Assembly: GCA_946415365.1 (NCBI GenBank)
Contig: CAMKSE010000016.1
Coordinates: 38,108 to 102,107, forward strand
From: an uncultured Prevotellaceae bacterium
GTDB lineage: Bacteria; Bacteroidota; Bacteroidia; Bacteroidales; Bacteroidaceae
DNA length: 64,000 nucleotides
Reading direction: 5' to 3'
The position numbers and the translations under genes were made by a program. Numbering within the stretch: the stretch's first letter is position 1; each line of letters begins with the position of its first letter. Shown one piece after another: positions 63,997 to 64,000 of the stretch. The notes beneath the pieces were generated by a model. The model saw nothing but the letters and a program-made list of their open reading frames with translations. It made no database searches and was not told the origin of the DNA.

Positions 63997-64000
63997 ATGA
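63997..64000 (+). CDS. Start of a further secreted-protein family member (cut by window end)
   Basis: Only the ATG and one base are visible. The call rests on the identical upstream 149 bases and RBS (AAAAAGG) found before the gene at 61396. Confidence 0.5.

Larger units (their letters stand above)
63852..64000 (+). repeat. 149-bp direct repeat, copy B
   Basis: Exact copy of 61251-61399, including the dyad operator (63896-63913), the -7 box (63947-63954) and the start codon. Confidence 0.95.

Overview
The window reads as a Bacteroidales chromosome, most likely a Prevotella-type gut or rumen commensal. The grounds are SusC/SusD pairs, a hybrid two-component regulator, a BACON domain, promoters with the Bacteroidetes -7 box (TAnnTTTG, usually TATCTTTG), the HU-like/smalltalk gene pair, the 'KGIVIxNGKK' C-terminal tails of secreted proteins, and the rplM-rpsI-rpsB-tsf order. 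No rRNA, tRNA, CRISPR array or intact insertion sequence was recognised.

Layout. 0-1.1 kb: 3' end of a GH3 beta-glucosidase. 1.1-7.1 kb: a minus-strand mobile-element-like module (P5/muramidase-like protein, DUF3987/VirE-N primase-like protein, small unknowns, a Rha-type phage regulator). 7.4-15.7 kb: an accessory island with a RhuM-Fic gene broken by one amber codon, a WYL-domain regulator with a DEDD exonuclease, a three-part protein (deoxyribosyltransferase-like, FtsZ-C-like and uracil-DNA-glycosylase-like parts), a lone DnaB/RecA-type ATPase, and a four-gene operon of unknowns. Four of these transcription units start with the same inverted repeat fused at fixed spacing to the -7 box. 15.7-17.5 kb: a highly structured intergenic region with a perfect 50-bp palindrome, then an HU-like DNA-binding protein and a 36-residue smalltalk protein.

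17.6-24.8 kb holds ordinary genes: bcp, a radical-SAM/DUF4130 DNA-metabolism pair, a nucleoside-hydrolase-like protein, a HAD phosphatase and the AmmeMemoRadiSam genes (A and B fused). 25-44 kb is a beta-glucan utilisation locus: GH3, CE1-like esterase, DUF6377 regulator, SusC, SusD, surface glycan-binding protein with repeated CBM-like modules, GH16 laminarinase/lichenase, CotH-like protein, GH5, GH3. The inferred flow is surface binding and GH16 cleavage, SusCD import, then GH5/GH3 trimming to glucose. 44.5-46.9 kb: a DUF4160/DUF2442 pair, a truncated HigA-like antitoxin gene, 23-bp iterons and a DUF4143 ATPase. 47-50 kb: tsf, rpsB, rpsI and rplM with a long leader. 50.3-57.5 kb: HTCS regulator, FAH-family hydrolase, GH3.

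57.6-64 kb: a TPR regulator followed by an expanding family of secreted beta-sandwich proteins. They share near-identical promoters, a dyad operator and a C-terminal tail, and the last promoter is an exact 149-bp duplicate that drives a gene beyond the window edge.
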